Source of the DNA: Dysgonomonadaceae bacterium zrk40
GTDB lineage: Bacteria; Bacteroidota; Bacteroidia; Bacteroidales; Dysgonomonadaceae
Direction: 5' to 3'
Assembly (NCBI GenBank): GCA_016916535.1
Contig: CP070276.1
Location: forward strand, 1,674,001-1,738,000
Length of the DNA: 64,000 nt
Shown here: positions 8,050-19,576 of the stretch, piece after piece
Position numbering within the stretch: the stretch's first letter is position 1
Layout of the letters: every line of letters starts with the position of its first letter
Program-made: the position numbers and the translations under genes
Notes under the pieces: model-generated
Databases searched by the model: none
What the model saw: the letters and a program-made list of their open reading frames with translations, nothing else
Told to the model about the DNA's origin: nothing

Positions 8050-9612
8050 TTACTCGAGTATCCGGTAACTCTTTTTTCCGTAGTGTTTTTTACCATATCG
8101 GTCGGTGGCACGTACTTCTATCTGGTGTTCACCGGGGGAGAGGTCTGTTTTGATGGCACCCTGCCAGAGATGGGTACTGTTCACCGCGTTTGAAGGTCTG
8201 CGTCCCGGCAGCAGTTTATCTGCGAAGTCCCATTCAATCAGCTTTACCGAGTAGGAGGGATCGGCTGCTTCCAGGTAGTGCATCTTTTGCCAGTCTCCGT
8301 TGCCGATGCGATACTCAACCAGGTCTTTGGGGCTTCCCATAAAGAAGTTGACCATGATGCGGGAAGTGTTTCTGCCCTTGAATTGTACTACTTTTGGGGC
8401 ATAGATGTGCATCTGATAGTCAGCATCTTTGCCGGCAACCTTGTACTCCACGCTGTATTGGTTGTTTTGCACATGCAGGAACGCATAACCCTGTGGTGTG
8501 CCGTCGCGCATGGTGGCATCGGGAAGCCCGTTTTCATCCTTCTTTCCTGAATACCAGTCGCCTGAGGTGGTTCCAACGTTGTACTCATGCAGTGGTTTCT
8601 TTCCCAGCCATCCTTCTGCGGAGGTGTATTCAATCTGGTCCTGCAGGTGGGTGTGGGCTGACATCACCAGTACATTCTCGTAATCCTTCAACAGATCGAA
8701 GAGTCGCTTTCTGTCTGCTTCCCGGTACCCTGCAAGTTCTTTCATTTGGATATGCTGTGAGAGGACAATCAGTTTATCTTTCGGTACATGCTTCAGGTCG
8801 TTCTCGAGAAAAAGCAGCTGGTCGAGTCTGTATCCGCCCCAGTAGCCATTTCCGTCGCGCGGATCAGGATAGAGGATGTTGTCCAGCACGATAAAATGGG
8901 CATTGCCATAGTTGAATGCATAGTTGGCACTGCCGAAATTCTTTTCGAAGGTCTCATCAGAAAGATCATCGGTTGGTGCATCGTAATTCATGTCATGGTT
9001 GCCCATCACGTTGTACCATGGGAGCTGCAGATGTCGCATACGCTCTTTGTAAACAGGCTGTAGGTCGAGGTTATCACCCACGATGTCACCCAGGCTGATA
9101 CCGAAGAGGGTGTTGTGGCTCTTCTCCACATCCTCCACGATCTTGCGGGTGAAATAGTCTAGGTCATCCATCGAGTAGGGCTGTGGGTCCCCGAAGACGA
9201 TGGCTGTGAAACTCTCCGGTTCATCGTAGCGGTGAAGGGCAAAATCGATTGATCGCGGAAGCTCACCTGTGGGCAAGACACCTTTGTAGGTGTAGTTGTT
9301 CGGTGATCCCTCCGGCTTGTAATGATAATAGAACTGCGGGATAAAATCGTCGTTCAGGGCGGGTTTGTATCCTGCGGGCTTGATCACGAAGAGGGTGTTG
9401 CCACTCTTCACCGGAATACGGTAGCTGCCGTCGTCACGGGTCAGCACCACATCGGTTCCGTTGGAGACCGCTACACCGTCAATACCCGCTTCCCGGCGAT
9501 CTTTGCGGCCGTTTCCGTTGGTGTCTTCAAAAACGAAACCACTGGCCAGCTGCTGTGAGAAGAGTGGGAGGGAGGTGATAAAAAGAAGAATGAACAAAAG
9601 ATTATTTTTCAT
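8050..9612 (-). CDS. secreted calcineurin-like phosphoesterase (MetallophosN/C architecture)
   Basis: The 520-residue protein begins with a signal peptide (MKNNLLFILLFITSLPLFSQ). An N-terminal beta-sandwich follows (about residues 22-130), whose EDTNGNGRKDRREAGIDGV segment is an SdrD/cna-like calcium-binding strand. The metallophosphoesterase core has FGDPQPY, SLGDIVGDN, MGNHDMNY, LSQHIQM and SAHTHLQ as the five metal-binding motifs, so the two-metal site looks intact. A C-terminal beta domain (about 400-520) is typical of Bacteroidetes members. It should act in the periplasm or at the surface on a phosphoester that cannot be deduced. It is not linked to a SusCD pair here. Confidence 0.9.
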   Translation of the reverse strand: MKNNLLFILLFITSLPLFSQQLASGFVFEDTNGNGRKDRREAGIDGVAVSNGTDVVLTRDDGSYRIPVKSGNTLFVIKPAGYKPALNDDFIPQFYYHYKPEGSPNNYTYKGVLPTGELPRSIDFALHRYDEPESFTAIVFGDPQPYSMDDLDYFTRKIVEDVEKSHNTLFGISLGDIVGDNLDLQPVYKERMRHLQLPWYNVMGNHDMNYDAPTDDLSDETFEKNFGSANYAFNYGNAHFIVLDNILYPDPRDGNGYWGGYRLDQLLFLENDLKHVPKDKLIVLSQHIQMKELAGYREADRKRLFDLLKDYENVLVMSAHTHLQDQIEYTSAEGWLGKKPLHEYNVGTTSGDWYSGKKDENGLPDATMRDGTPQGYAFLHVQNNQYSVEYKVAGKDADYQMHIYAPKVVQFKGRNTSRIMVNFFMGSPKDLVEYRIGNGDWQKMHYLEAADPSYSVKLIEWDFADKLLPGRRPSNAVNSTHLWQGAIKTDLSPGEHQIEVRATDRYGKKHYGKKSYRILE

Positions 9613-9652
9613 TGCTGAAATTTTTTTTGTAATGTTGAACAGATTGTTTGGG

Positions 9653-9660
9653 CAAATATA
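9653..9660 (-). promoter_or_regulatory. -7 box (TATATTTG) of the phosphoesterase gene
   Basis: On the minus strand TATATTTG fits TAnnTTTG and lies 40 bases before the ATG. A matching -33 element is not obvious. Confidence 0.5.
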
Positions 9661-9793
9661 CCATTTTATTTGGAACCCATCGGTTACGAAAAAATGAAGA
9701 TTTCAGTTAAGAATGGAGGCCAAACCCCCTCAGAAGTGTAGGTTTTTCGCCTGTTTTTGGAAGCTATTCTTTTATTCTAACCTAATTCTATCT

Positions 9794-9829
9794 TTATATC
9801 CACTCCAATAATTATGGGAGTGGATATAA
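9794..9829. repeat. 13-bp perfect inverted repeat with adjoining 11-base direct repeats
   Basis: TTATATCCACTCC (9794-9806) pairs with GGAGTGGATATAA (9817-9829) across a 10-base loop. Neither strand has a T-run after it, so it is not a standard terminator. Directly adjacent, AAGGGTGCAAT occurs twice in tandem (9828-9838 and 9839-9849). The combination could be a regulator site, an RNA structure, or a relic of a miniature mobile element. Confidence 0.7.
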
Positions 9830-9916
9830 GGGTGCAATAAGGGTGCAATAAGGCTAGAGGCACCGAGAACCTTGTTTCGTCCTTAAAATGGATTACGCTA
9901 CAAATACGACAAAAGC

Positions 9917-9953
9917 AAAAAAAGGCCGTCTCATGTCATATGATGAGACGGCC
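9917..9953 (-). terminator. rho-independent terminator of the beta-galactosidase gene
   Basis: On the minus strand GGCCGTCTCAT (read from 9953) pairs over 11 bp with ATGAGACGGCC across an 8-base loop, and seven T residues follow. It starts 25 bases after the beta-galactosidase stop codon. Confidence 0.9.
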
Positions 9954-9977
9954 TCCTGAATTGATGATCCAATCTGT

Positions 9978-13379
<3,402 letters not shown>

Positions 13380-13424
13380 CTAATATTTTATAGTTGGTTG
13401 GTAATAATTGTTTTTCCGGCGCGA

Positions 13425-14294
13425 TCAAACTGTATTGATCTCTGCGAGCAATGCATCAGCCAGGCGACTGGCACCCACACGGAACAGGGTGTTGTTGCAC
13501 CATTCTTCACCAAGAGTCTCTTTTACAATGGTATAATATGTGAGCGCATCTTCCGGGGTAGCCACCCCGCCGGAAACCTTTATCCCTACCTTGCGTCCTG
13601 TTTTCTGATGGTAGTCACTGATGGCACGGCACATCACCCAGGCCGCCTCCGGTGTGGCACCCGGATAACCCTTACCGGTAGAGGTCTTCAGGAAATCAGC
13701 ACCGGAATAGAGCGAGAGAATCGATGCTTTATAGATGTTTGCACCTGTTTTCAATGCACCGGTCTCCAGAATCACCTTCAAGGATGCCTGGCGACAAGCC
13801 TCTTTGATCTCCGAGAGCTCTTCACACATCTCTTCATAATCTTCTCCAAGAAAGAGACCGAGGTTCATCACTACGTCGATCTCATCTGCCCCGTCGGCCA
13901 CAGCCAGTGCTGTTTCCGCCACTTTTACCTCCGTAAAGGTTTGTGACGATGGGAAACCGGCAGATACAGAAGCGATCCGCACGTCGGCCGTAAGCGCTTC
14001 CTTCACTGTGCGGGCAAAATTTGGATAGACACAGATGGCCGCCACATTTGGGATATCGGGTCGGGTACCGTCGAAGTTGTTCACTTTCTCGGTGAACTGC
14101 CATACTCCCTCACGGGTGTCGGTGCTGTTCAGGGTGGTAAGATCGATGCAGCCATAGATGTTGCTGTAGACCTCTTTTCTTCTGTTCTGTTCACTCTTCT
14201 CAGTCAACAGTTTATTCACCTGTTCTGTCACCTGCTCATCGGTAAGCCTGAAAGGATAGGCCTGCAGGGTGGAATGATACTTCTCTTTTTCCAT
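13425..14294 (-). CDS. deoC: deoxyribose-phosphate aldolase
   Basis: DeoC cleaves 2-deoxyribose-5-phosphate to glyceraldehyde-3-phosphate and acetaldehyde in nucleoside salvage. The 289-residue protein has the Schiff-base lysine in DFLKTSTGKGYPGATPEA and the second active-site lysine in VGIKVSGGVATPEDA. The aspartate of ADEIDVVMNLG matches the third catalytic position. It is longer than the E. coli type because of an N-terminal extension of about 40 residues, usual for this phylum. It is the last gene of the uvrC-dtd-mazG-deoC series, 31 bases after mazG. Confidence 0.95.
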   Translation of the reverse strand: MEKEKYHSTLQAYPFRLTDEQVTEQVNKLLTEKSEQNRRKEVYSNIYGCIDLTTLNSTDTREGVWQFTEKVNNFDGTRPDIPNVAAICVYPNFARTVKEALTADVRIASVSAGFPSSQTFTEVKVAETALAVADGADEIDVVMNLGLFLGEDYEEMCEELSEIKEACRQASLKVILETGALKTGANIYKASILSLYSGADFLKTSTGKGYPGATPEAAWVMCRAISDYHQKTGRKVGIKVSGGVATPEDALTYYTIVKETLGEEWCNNTLFRVGASRLADALLAEINTV

Positions 14295-14325
14295 AAAGGA
14301 TCAAAATTTATTGGTTTAGTTGAAA

Positions 14326-14655
14326 TTATTCGTTCAGTTTTGGATTCTCCTTGTGACGGGTGGCATCCCTCTTGCTTTTTTTCGCAATGTTCCTTTTCAA
14401 TGCCTCTTCCATGTCAACACCTGTCTGGTTGGCCAGACAAAGCAATACCCAGAGTACATCAGCCATCTCATCCGCCAGTTCCGCCTTGCGGTCGCTCTCC
14501 TTGAAGGACTGTTCACCGTAGGTTCTGGCGATGATACGGGCCACTTCCCCCACCTCCTCGGTGAGGATGGCCATGTTGGTCAGCTCACTAAAGTATCGTA
14601 CACCATGGGTGCGTATCCACTCATCGATCAGTTGTTGCGCTTCCAGTAGTCTCAT
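14326..14655 (-). CDS. MazG-like nucleotide pyrophosphohydrolase
   Basis: The 109-residue protein has the single-domain MazG/all-alpha NTP pyrophosphatase pattern: EEVGEVARIIAR with the first metal-binding EExxE-type helix near residue 30, and ELADEMADVLWVLLCLAN with the ExxD motif near residue 63. Such proteins hydrolyse non-canonical or excess (d)NTPs to monophosphates and diphosphate. It begins immediately after dtd, with no intergenic base, so the two are cotranscribed and probably translationally linked. The precise nucleotide preference cannot be read. Confidence 0.88.
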   Translation of the reverse strand: MRLLEAQQLIDEWIRTHGVRYFSELTNMAILTEEVGEVARIIARTYGEQSFKESDRKAELADEMADVLWVLLCLANQTGVDMEEALKRNIAKKSKRDATRHKENPKLNE

Positions 14656-15108
14656 CTATTCCCTGTTTTTTGAATCGATCCAGATGGTGACCGGACCGTT
14701 GTTGTTTAACGCTACCTGCATATCGGCACCAAACTCTCCTGTTTGAACCCTCCGGCCTGAGTGTTGTTCCAAGGCTTGACAGAATTTCTCATACAGGGGG
14801 ATCGCTTTCTCCGGCTTTGACGCACGTATGTAGGAGGGACGGTTACCCTTCCTGGTGCTGGCATGAAGAGTGAACTGCGAAACGACCAACAGCTCTCCGG
14901 CAACATCAGAAACCGAGAGGTTCATCACTCCATTCAGATCGTCAAAAATTCTAAGTTGTACGATCTTCCTGCAAAGATACTCAATATCGTTGTCATCATC
15001 CTCCTCTTCAATCCCTACAAATAGCAACAGACCATTGTCGATGCTGCTTTTTATTTCACCACCGATTGTAACGGCGGCACGCGATACGCGTTGAATCAAT
15101 ACCCTCAT
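14656..15108 (-). CDS. dtd: D-aminoacyl-tRNA deacylase
   Basis: Dtd removes D-amino acids (and glycine from tRNA-Ala) mischarged on tRNA. The 150-residue protein carries both active-site signatures, SQFTL near residue 78 and NNGPVT near residue 138 (family NxGPVT with the cross-subunit Gly-cisPro). Its ATG overlaps the uvrC stop as ATGA, and mazG follows without a gap. The gene order uvrC-dtd-mazG-deoC is a conserved Bacteroidales block. Confidence 0.96.
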   Translation of the reverse strand: MRVLIQRVSRAAVTIGGEIKSSIDNGLLLFVGIEEEDDDNDIEYLCRKIVQLRIFDDLNGVMNLSVSDVAGELLVVSQFTLHASTRKGNRPSYIRASKPEKAIPLYEKFCQALEQHSGRRVQTGEFGADMQVALNNNGPVTIWIDSKNRE

Positions 15109-16916
15109 ATGTCCGTTTTATTGTAGCTGTCACTGATCCATTGGCGAATCAATGCTGCTTTACTTGTTCCAATCAGTTCAATGATCTCCTGGTCGGTTGC
15201 CTCCTTGATCCGTTTGATGCTCTTGAAATGAGTGAGCAGTTTTCTTTTTGTCTCTTTGCCGATTCCTTTCACACCATCGAGCTGTGAGCTGATCTGCGAC
15301 TTGCTTCTCTTTTGTCGGTGGAAAGTGATGCCGAAACGGTGTGCCTCATCGCGTAGCTGCTGAATCAATTTCAGGGTCTCTGAATTCTTGTCAATGTACA
15401 GCGGAACGGAGTCACCCGGATAGTAAATCTCTTCGAGCCGCTTCGCGATGCCTATCACAGCGATTTGACCATAGAGGCCAATTTTCTGAAGCGATTCCAC
15501 CGCAGCGTGGAGTTGCCCCTTACCTCCGTCAATCACAATGAGTTGGGGTAGGGTAGACCCCTCGTTAAGCATGCGAGCGTAGCGTCTTTCAACGATCTCC
15601 CGCATCGATCCGTAATCATCAGGTCCTGTCACGCTTTTCACGTTAAAATGGCGGTACTCTTTTTTTGCCGGTTTAGCTTTTTTGAATACCACGCAGGCTG
15701 CCACCGGATGTGTGCCCTGGATGTTGGAGTTGTCGAAGCACTCGATGTGCCAGGGCATCTCTTTCAGACGGAGATCTTTCTGTACCCCCTTCAAGATGCG
15801 TGTTGCTCTTTGGTCGGGATTCAGCATCTCCGATTTTTTCAGCTTGTCCAGTTTATACTGCTTTACATTTTTTTCCGACAACTGTAACAATGTGCGTTTG
15901 TCCCCACGCTGCGGAATGGTGAAATCTACCCCTGACAGTTTCAACTCGGGCAGGAAGGGGACAATGATCTCCTTCGAGTTGCTGCCGAAACGTTGTCTCA
16001 TTTCAACGATGCCAAGGCCGAGCAACTCTTCCCGTGTCTCTTCCAGCTTCTTCCGGTACTCAAAGGTGTAGGCCTGGTTGATGGCCCCGTTTACCACATG
16101 GAGGTAGTTGATGTAGGCCGCCTGCTCATCCTCCTCCAGTGCAAAGACATCGAGATTGTATCCGAAGTTACTGACAACTTGCGATTTCTCCCGGAAATTC
16201 TGAATAAGCAACAACTTCTCTTTCAGCTCTTGTGCCTCTTCGAAACGTAGTTCATCCGCCAGTTTCTGCATCTCTTCGCGAATTTGCCTTTCGATGATTG
16301 AGATATTTCCCTTGAGGATTTCTGTGATTTCAGCAATGTTGCGGTTGTATTCCTCCAGCGACTGCAACCCTTCGCATGGCCCTTTACACTTTTTGATGTG
16401 GTATTGCAGGCAAACTTTGAATTTACCAGCTGCAATATTTTCAGGTGCCAGGTTAAGCCTGCAAGTACGTACCTTGTAGACATTGCGAAAGATTTCCAGC
16501 AAGGTGTTTACCGATTGTACCGAAGTATAGGGTCCGAAGTAACGGGAGCCATCTTTCACGATGTTGCGTGTTTTGTAGACACGCGGAAAAAACTCGTTTT
16601 TGACAACAATTGAGGGGTAGCTCTTGTCATCTTTCAGTAGCACGTTATAGCGTGGACGGAGTTGTTTGATCAGGTTGTTTTCCAGCAGGAAGGTATCTTC
16701 CTCCGTGTTCACGACGATGTATTTGATCTTACGGATATTCCTTACAAGGATCCTCGTCTTGGGATGTTCATGCTGCTTGTTGAAGTAAGAGGAGACCCTT
16801 TTTTTCAGATTCTTTGCCTTGCCTACATAGATCACCGTACCCTTTTCGTCGAGAAATTGGTAACAACCGGGCTGTTGCGGGATCACTTTAAGGGTATCTT
16901 TAATCTCCTGGTTCAT
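15105..16916 (-). CDS. uvrC: excinuclease ABC subunit C
   Basis: UvrC makes the dual incisions around DNA lesions marked by UvrAB. The protein has the GIY-YIG nuclease at the N-terminus (GCYQFLDEKGTVIYVGKAKNLKKRVSSY shortened in type to residues 17-44), a UvrB-interacting UVR motif (LADELRFEEAQELKEKL near residue 210), the RNase H-like nuclease starting at CFDNSNIQGTHPVA, and C-terminal HhH repeats (GVKGIGKETKRKLL). I chose ATG 16916 (MNQEIKDTLK) because the upstream ATG 16952 lies before the -7 box and would not be transcribed. It overlaps dtd by four bases. Confidence 0.96.
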   Translation of the reverse strand: MNQEIKDTLKVIPQQPGCYQFLDEKGTVIYVGKAKNLKKRVSSYFNKQHEHPKTRILVRNIRKIKYIVVNTEEDTFLLENNLIKQLRPRYNVLLKDDKSYPSIVVKNEFFPRVYKTRNIVKDGSRYFGPYTSVQSVNTLLEIFRNVYKVRTCRLNLAPENIAAGKFKVCLQYHIKKCKGPCEGLQSLEEYNRNIAEITEILKGNISIIERQIREEMQKLADELRFEEAQELKEKLLLIQNFREKSQVVSNFGYNLDVFALEEDEQAAYINYLHVVNGAINQAYTFEYRKKLEETREELLGLGIVEMRQRFGSNSKEIIVPFLPELKLSGVDFTIPQRGDKRTLLQLSEKNVKQYKLDKLKKSEMLNPDQRATRILKGVQKDLRLKEMPWHIECFDNSNIQGTHPVAACVVFKKAKPAKKEYRHFNVKSVTGPDDYGSMREIVERRYARMLNEGSTLPQLIVIDGGKGQLHAAVESLQKIGLYGQIAVIGIAKRLEEIYYPGDSVPLYIDKNSETLKLIQQLRDEAHRFGITFHRQKRSKSQISSQLDGVKGIGKETKRKLLTHFKSIKRIKEATDQEIIELIGTSKAALIRQWISDSYNKTDI

Positions 16917-16941
16917 CTTTACACGAATGTTGCTGTCTTGA

Positions 16942-16949
16942 CAAAGGTA
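16942..16949 (-). promoter_or_regulatory. -7 box (TACCTTTG) of uvrC-dtd-mazG-deoC
   Basis: On the minus strand TACCTTTG fits TAnnTTTG, 25 bases before ATG 16916. It directly follows the terminator of the apt transcript, so uvrC starts a new transcription unit. Confidence 0.6.
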
Positions 16950-16950
16950 C

Positions 16951-17000
16951 AAAAAAAGCCCATTTTTGTTCCCCTACATATCGGTACAACAAAAATGAGC
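16951..17000 (-). terminator. rho-independent terminator between apt and uvrC
   Basis: On the minus strand GCTCATTTTTGTT pairs with AACAAAAATGGGC (13 bp with one G-U) across a 17-base loop and is followed by seven T residues. It begins 22 bases past the apt stop. Confidence 0.75.
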
Positions 17001-17021
17001 AGTATTCAATCAGTAGGTCTT

Positions 17022-17552
17022 CTAAATAGAAAATTTCAGGATCGAGCTTACCTCCACATCGTCCGGGAAAAGCGATCGCCCATCCAGGTCCTCCAGTTCA
17101 ATCAGGAAGTTAATGTAGATGTTTCGTACGCCAAGTTTTTTCACCAGGTTGTAGGCTGCCACCATGGTGCCGCCTGTGGCCAGGAGGTCGTCGTGAATCA
17201 ATACCACATCATCCTTCGTGAGGGCATCCTCATGAATCTGTATGGTGTCTTCGCCATATTCCTTGCTGTAGGTCTCCTCGATGACCTTGTAGGGGAGTTT
17301 ACCCGGCTTACGGATTGGCACGAACCCTGCTTCCAGCTTGATGGCTACTGCCGGTCCCATGAAAAAGCCCCTCGATTCAATGCCCACCACCTTGGTGATG
17401 CCTTTGTCACGATAGCTCTCGTAGAGAATGTCTGAGAGTTCTTTGAGATGCTCCGGCGACTGGAACAGGGTGGTGATGTCCTTGAACTGAATACCCGGGA
17501 TAGGGAAGTCCGGGATGTTCCTCACGGAAGCTGTTAGTTTTTCAATGCTCAT
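17022..17552 (-). CDS. apt: adenine phosphoribosyltransferase
   Basis: Apt joins adenine and PRPP to AMP in purine salvage. The 176-residue protein shows the type I PRTase fold with the PRPP-binding loop VVLIHDDLLATGGTMVAA near residue 120, the N-terminal PDFPIPGIQFKDITTL hood region and GIESRGFFMGPAVA. I chose ATG 17552 (MSIEKLTASVRN). An in-frame ATG at 17600 would add MFHVEHF and a short tail, but that stretch is only the translation of the parS site. It lies 57 bases after mnmG and probably shares its transcript. Confidence 0.95.
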   Translation of the reverse strand: MSIEKLTASVRNIPDFPIPGIQFKDITTLFQSPEHLKELSDILYESYRDKGITKVVGIESRGFFMGPAVAIKLEAGFVPIRKPGKLPYKVIEETYSKEYGEDTIQIHEDALTKDDVVLIHDDLLATGGTMVAAYNLVKKLGVRNIYINFLIELEDLDGRSLFPDDVEVSSILKFSI

Positions 17553-17583
17553 TTTATATGCAATTAATTGTTTTTTTTGGAAA

Positions 17584-17599
17584 TGTTCCACGTGAAACA
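17584..17599. other. parS centromere-like site (ParB binding)
   Basis: TGTTCCACGTGAAACA is a perfect match to the bacterial parS consensus TGTTNCACGTGAAACA and equals the common B. subtilis variant. It lies in the gap between mnmG and apt, ten bases after the mnmG stop. ParB would load here and recruit SMC to the origin-proximal chromosome region, so the window is probably in the origin domain. No parA or parB gene is in the window. This is the only such site I found. Confidence 0.9.
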
Positions 17600-17609
17600 T
17601 TTCGGTTTC

Positions 17610-19484
17610 TTATCTTCCAAGCAACACCAGCAAGACCGATATGTCGTTGGGCGAAACACCGGGTATCCTGCTTGCCTGTGCGATTGTTTCAGGGTTGATA
17701 CGGGTCAGTTTCTGTCTTGCTTCGGTGGAGAGAGACTGAATCTCGTTGTAGTTGAATTTGTCCTTGATACGGATATCTTCAAGCCGTGTGATCTTGTCAG
17801 CCATCACCTGTTCGCGCTTGATGTATCCGCTGTACTTGATCTGGATGTCGGCCGACTCGATGATCTCCTCCTTCCGTTCCGGGATGCTTTCCAGAAGTTC
17901 ACGCAAGGGTGCAACCTCACGTGCCATCACCTCCAGGTCGATGTGTGGTCGCACCAGCAGATCGATCAGCTTCACTCCCTGTTTGAGGGGAGAGGTGCCT
18001 ATGCTCTCCAGGAAGGGATTGATCCTGTCTGCCTTGATGGAGAAATCATTCACGAAACCGATGATCTCATTCACTTTTTCCACTTTGTTCGTAAGCAGAT
18101 TCATTCGTCCTGCAGTCGCCAATCCCAGTTCATATCCCCTGCGGGTGAGCCGTTCGTCGGCATTGTCCTGCCGAAGCAATATGCGGTACTCGGCGCGGGA
18201 GGTAAACATCCTGTAGGGTTCATCCACCCCCTTTGTGATCAGGTCATCAATCAGTACCCCGATATAGGCTTCGTCGCGTTGCAACACAAATGGACTGCCC
18301 CCATGGCAGTTGATGTGGGCGTTGATGCCCGCCATGATGCCCTGTCCTGCGGCCTCCTCATAGCCTGTCGTGCCGTTGATCTGGCCGGCAAAAAAGAGGT
18401 TTTTCACAGCCTTTGTTTCGAGGGTGGGGTAGAGCTGCGTGGGGTCGAAAAAGTCATACTCGATGGCATAACCGGGACGGAAGATATGCGCGTTGCGAAA
18501 AGCGGGAATGCTCTGCAGCGCCTTCAACTGGGTTTCCAACGGCAGTGATGAGGAGAAACCGTTGAGATAACATTCGTGTGTGGTTTCACCCTCCGGTTCG
18601 AGGAAGAGCTGGTGGCTTGTTTTCTCGGAGAAGGTGACAATTTTTGTCTCAATGCTGGGGCAGTAGCGGGGGCCGATGCTCTGTATCTGTCCGTTGTAGA
18701 GCGGTGAGTCATTCAGTCCCTCCCGCAGTGCGGCATGCACCTCATCCGAGGTGTAGGCGATCCAGCAACTCCGTTGTTTGAGGGTGCGCTGTACCTCCGG
18801 GAGATAGGAAAACTTGTGGAAATCGATGTCCCCTTTTTGTTCTTCCAGCAGTGAGTAGTCGATGGATCGGGCATCGATCCGCACCGGTGTGCCTGTCTTC
18901 ATCCTGTCGGTGCGGAATCCTCGCTCCCGCAGTTGTTCTGTCATCCCGAAAGAAGCCGGTTCGGCGATGCGACCACCGCCGATCTGCACCTTGCCGATGT
19001 GGATCAACCCATTTAGAAAGGTGCCGTTCGTAAGGATTACTGCACCGGCGGTGAAGGTGACACCTATGCGGGTTTTCACACCTGTTACCCTGTCATTGTC
19101 AAAGATGAGCTCGGTGACAGTATCCTGCCACATGAAGAGGTTGGGGGTGTTTTCGATGATGTCCCGCCAGGTTTCGATGTATTTCACCCGGTCACTTTGT
19201 ACGCGGGGACTCCACATGGCAGGACCCTTGGAGCGGTTTAGCATCCTGAACTGAATGGCCGTGCGGTCGCTTACGATGCCCATCTGGCCACCCAAAGCAT
19301 CAATCTCACGTACGATCTGGCCTTTGGCCACACCACCCACGGCAGGATTGCAACTCATTTGTGCAATCTTGTTCATGTCCATGGTGATGAGCAACGTCCG
19401 GGAGCCCATGTTGGCTGCGGCCGTTGCTGCTTCGCAGCCGGCATGACCTGCACCCACAACTATGATGTCGTAATTGAAATTCAT
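17610..19484 (-). CDS. mnmG: tRNA uridine-5-carboxymethylaminomethyl modification enzyme MnmG (GidA)
   Basis: MnmG, with MnmE, installs the carboxymethylaminomethyl group on wobble uridine 34 of several tRNAs using FAD and methylene-THF. The 624-residue protein begins with the Rossmann loop IIVVGAGHAGCEAA, has MSCNPAVGGVAKGQIVREIDALGG near residue 45, and FFAGQINGTTGYEEAAGQG near residue 365, all diagnostic. The C-terminal helical MnmE/tRNA-binding part is complete. A -7 box lies just upstream. The parS site and apt follow. Confidence 0.97.
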   Translation of the reverse strand: MNFNYDIIVVGAGHAGCEAATAAANMGSRTLLITMDMNKIAQMSCNPAVGGVAKGQIVREIDALGGQMGIVSDRTAIQFRMLNRSKGPAMWSPRVQSDRVKYIETWRDIIENTPNLFMWQDTVTELIFDNDRVTGVKTRIGVTFTAGAVILTNGTFLNGLIHIGKVQIGGGRIAEPASFGMTEQLRERGFRTDRMKTGTPVRIDARSIDYSLLEEQKGDIDFHKFSYLPEVQRTLKQRSCWIAYTSDEVHAALREGLNDSPLYNGQIQSIGPRYCPSIETKIVTFSEKTSHQLFLEPEGETTHECYLNGFSSSLPLETQLKALQSIPAFRNAHIFRPGYAIEYDFFDPTQLYPTLETKAVKNLFFAGQINGTTGYEEAAGQGIMAGINAHINCHGGSPFVLQRDEAYIGVLIDDLITKGVDEPYRMFTSRAEYRILLRQDNADERLTRRGYELGLATAGRMNLLTNKVEKVNEIIGFVNDFSIKADRINPFLESIGTSPLKQGVKLIDLLVRPHIDLEVMAREVAPLRELLESIPERKEEIIESADIQIKYSGYIKREQVMADKITRLEDIRIKDKFNYNEIQSLSTEARQKLTRINPETIAQASRIPGVSPNDISVLLVLLGR

Positions 19485-19503
19485 TTTCTTTTAATCGAAG
19501 GTG

Positions 19504-19511
19504 CAAATTTA
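19504..19511 (-). promoter_or_regulatory. -7 box (TAAATTTG) of mnmG
   Basis: On the minus strand TAAATTTG fits TAnnTTTG and lies 19 bases before the mnmG ATG. Confidence 0.5.
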
Positions 19512-19576
19512 CTAAAAAAGAAAACGTTGCCTGTCGCTTATACTGTTAATAACCGATAATATCCCATCAGCTGCTC

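Larger units (their letters stand above)
9613..9977. other. 365-base intergenic region before the phosphoesterase gene
   Basis: The region holds the phosphoesterase -7 box (9653-9660), a long perfect inverted repeat (9794-9829), two 11-base direct repeats (9828-9849) and the terminator of the beta-galactosidase gene (9917-9953). No open reading frame with coding character is seen. Confidence 0.6.

Noticed and set aside
7789-8193. Overlapping frames on both strands in the gap before hsp20
   Set aside because: Both run into the phosphoesterase C-terminus, have unusual composition and lack a promoter. I see no real gene.
17553-17600. N-terminal extension of apt beginning MFHVEHF
   Set aside because: The added residues are the translation of the parS site and linker. 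Apt proteins begin near MSIEKL.
17568-18548. 326-codon plus-strand frame opposite mnmG
   Set aside because: It is antisense to a highly conserved gene and its translation shows no family motif; high-GC codon structure opens such frames.
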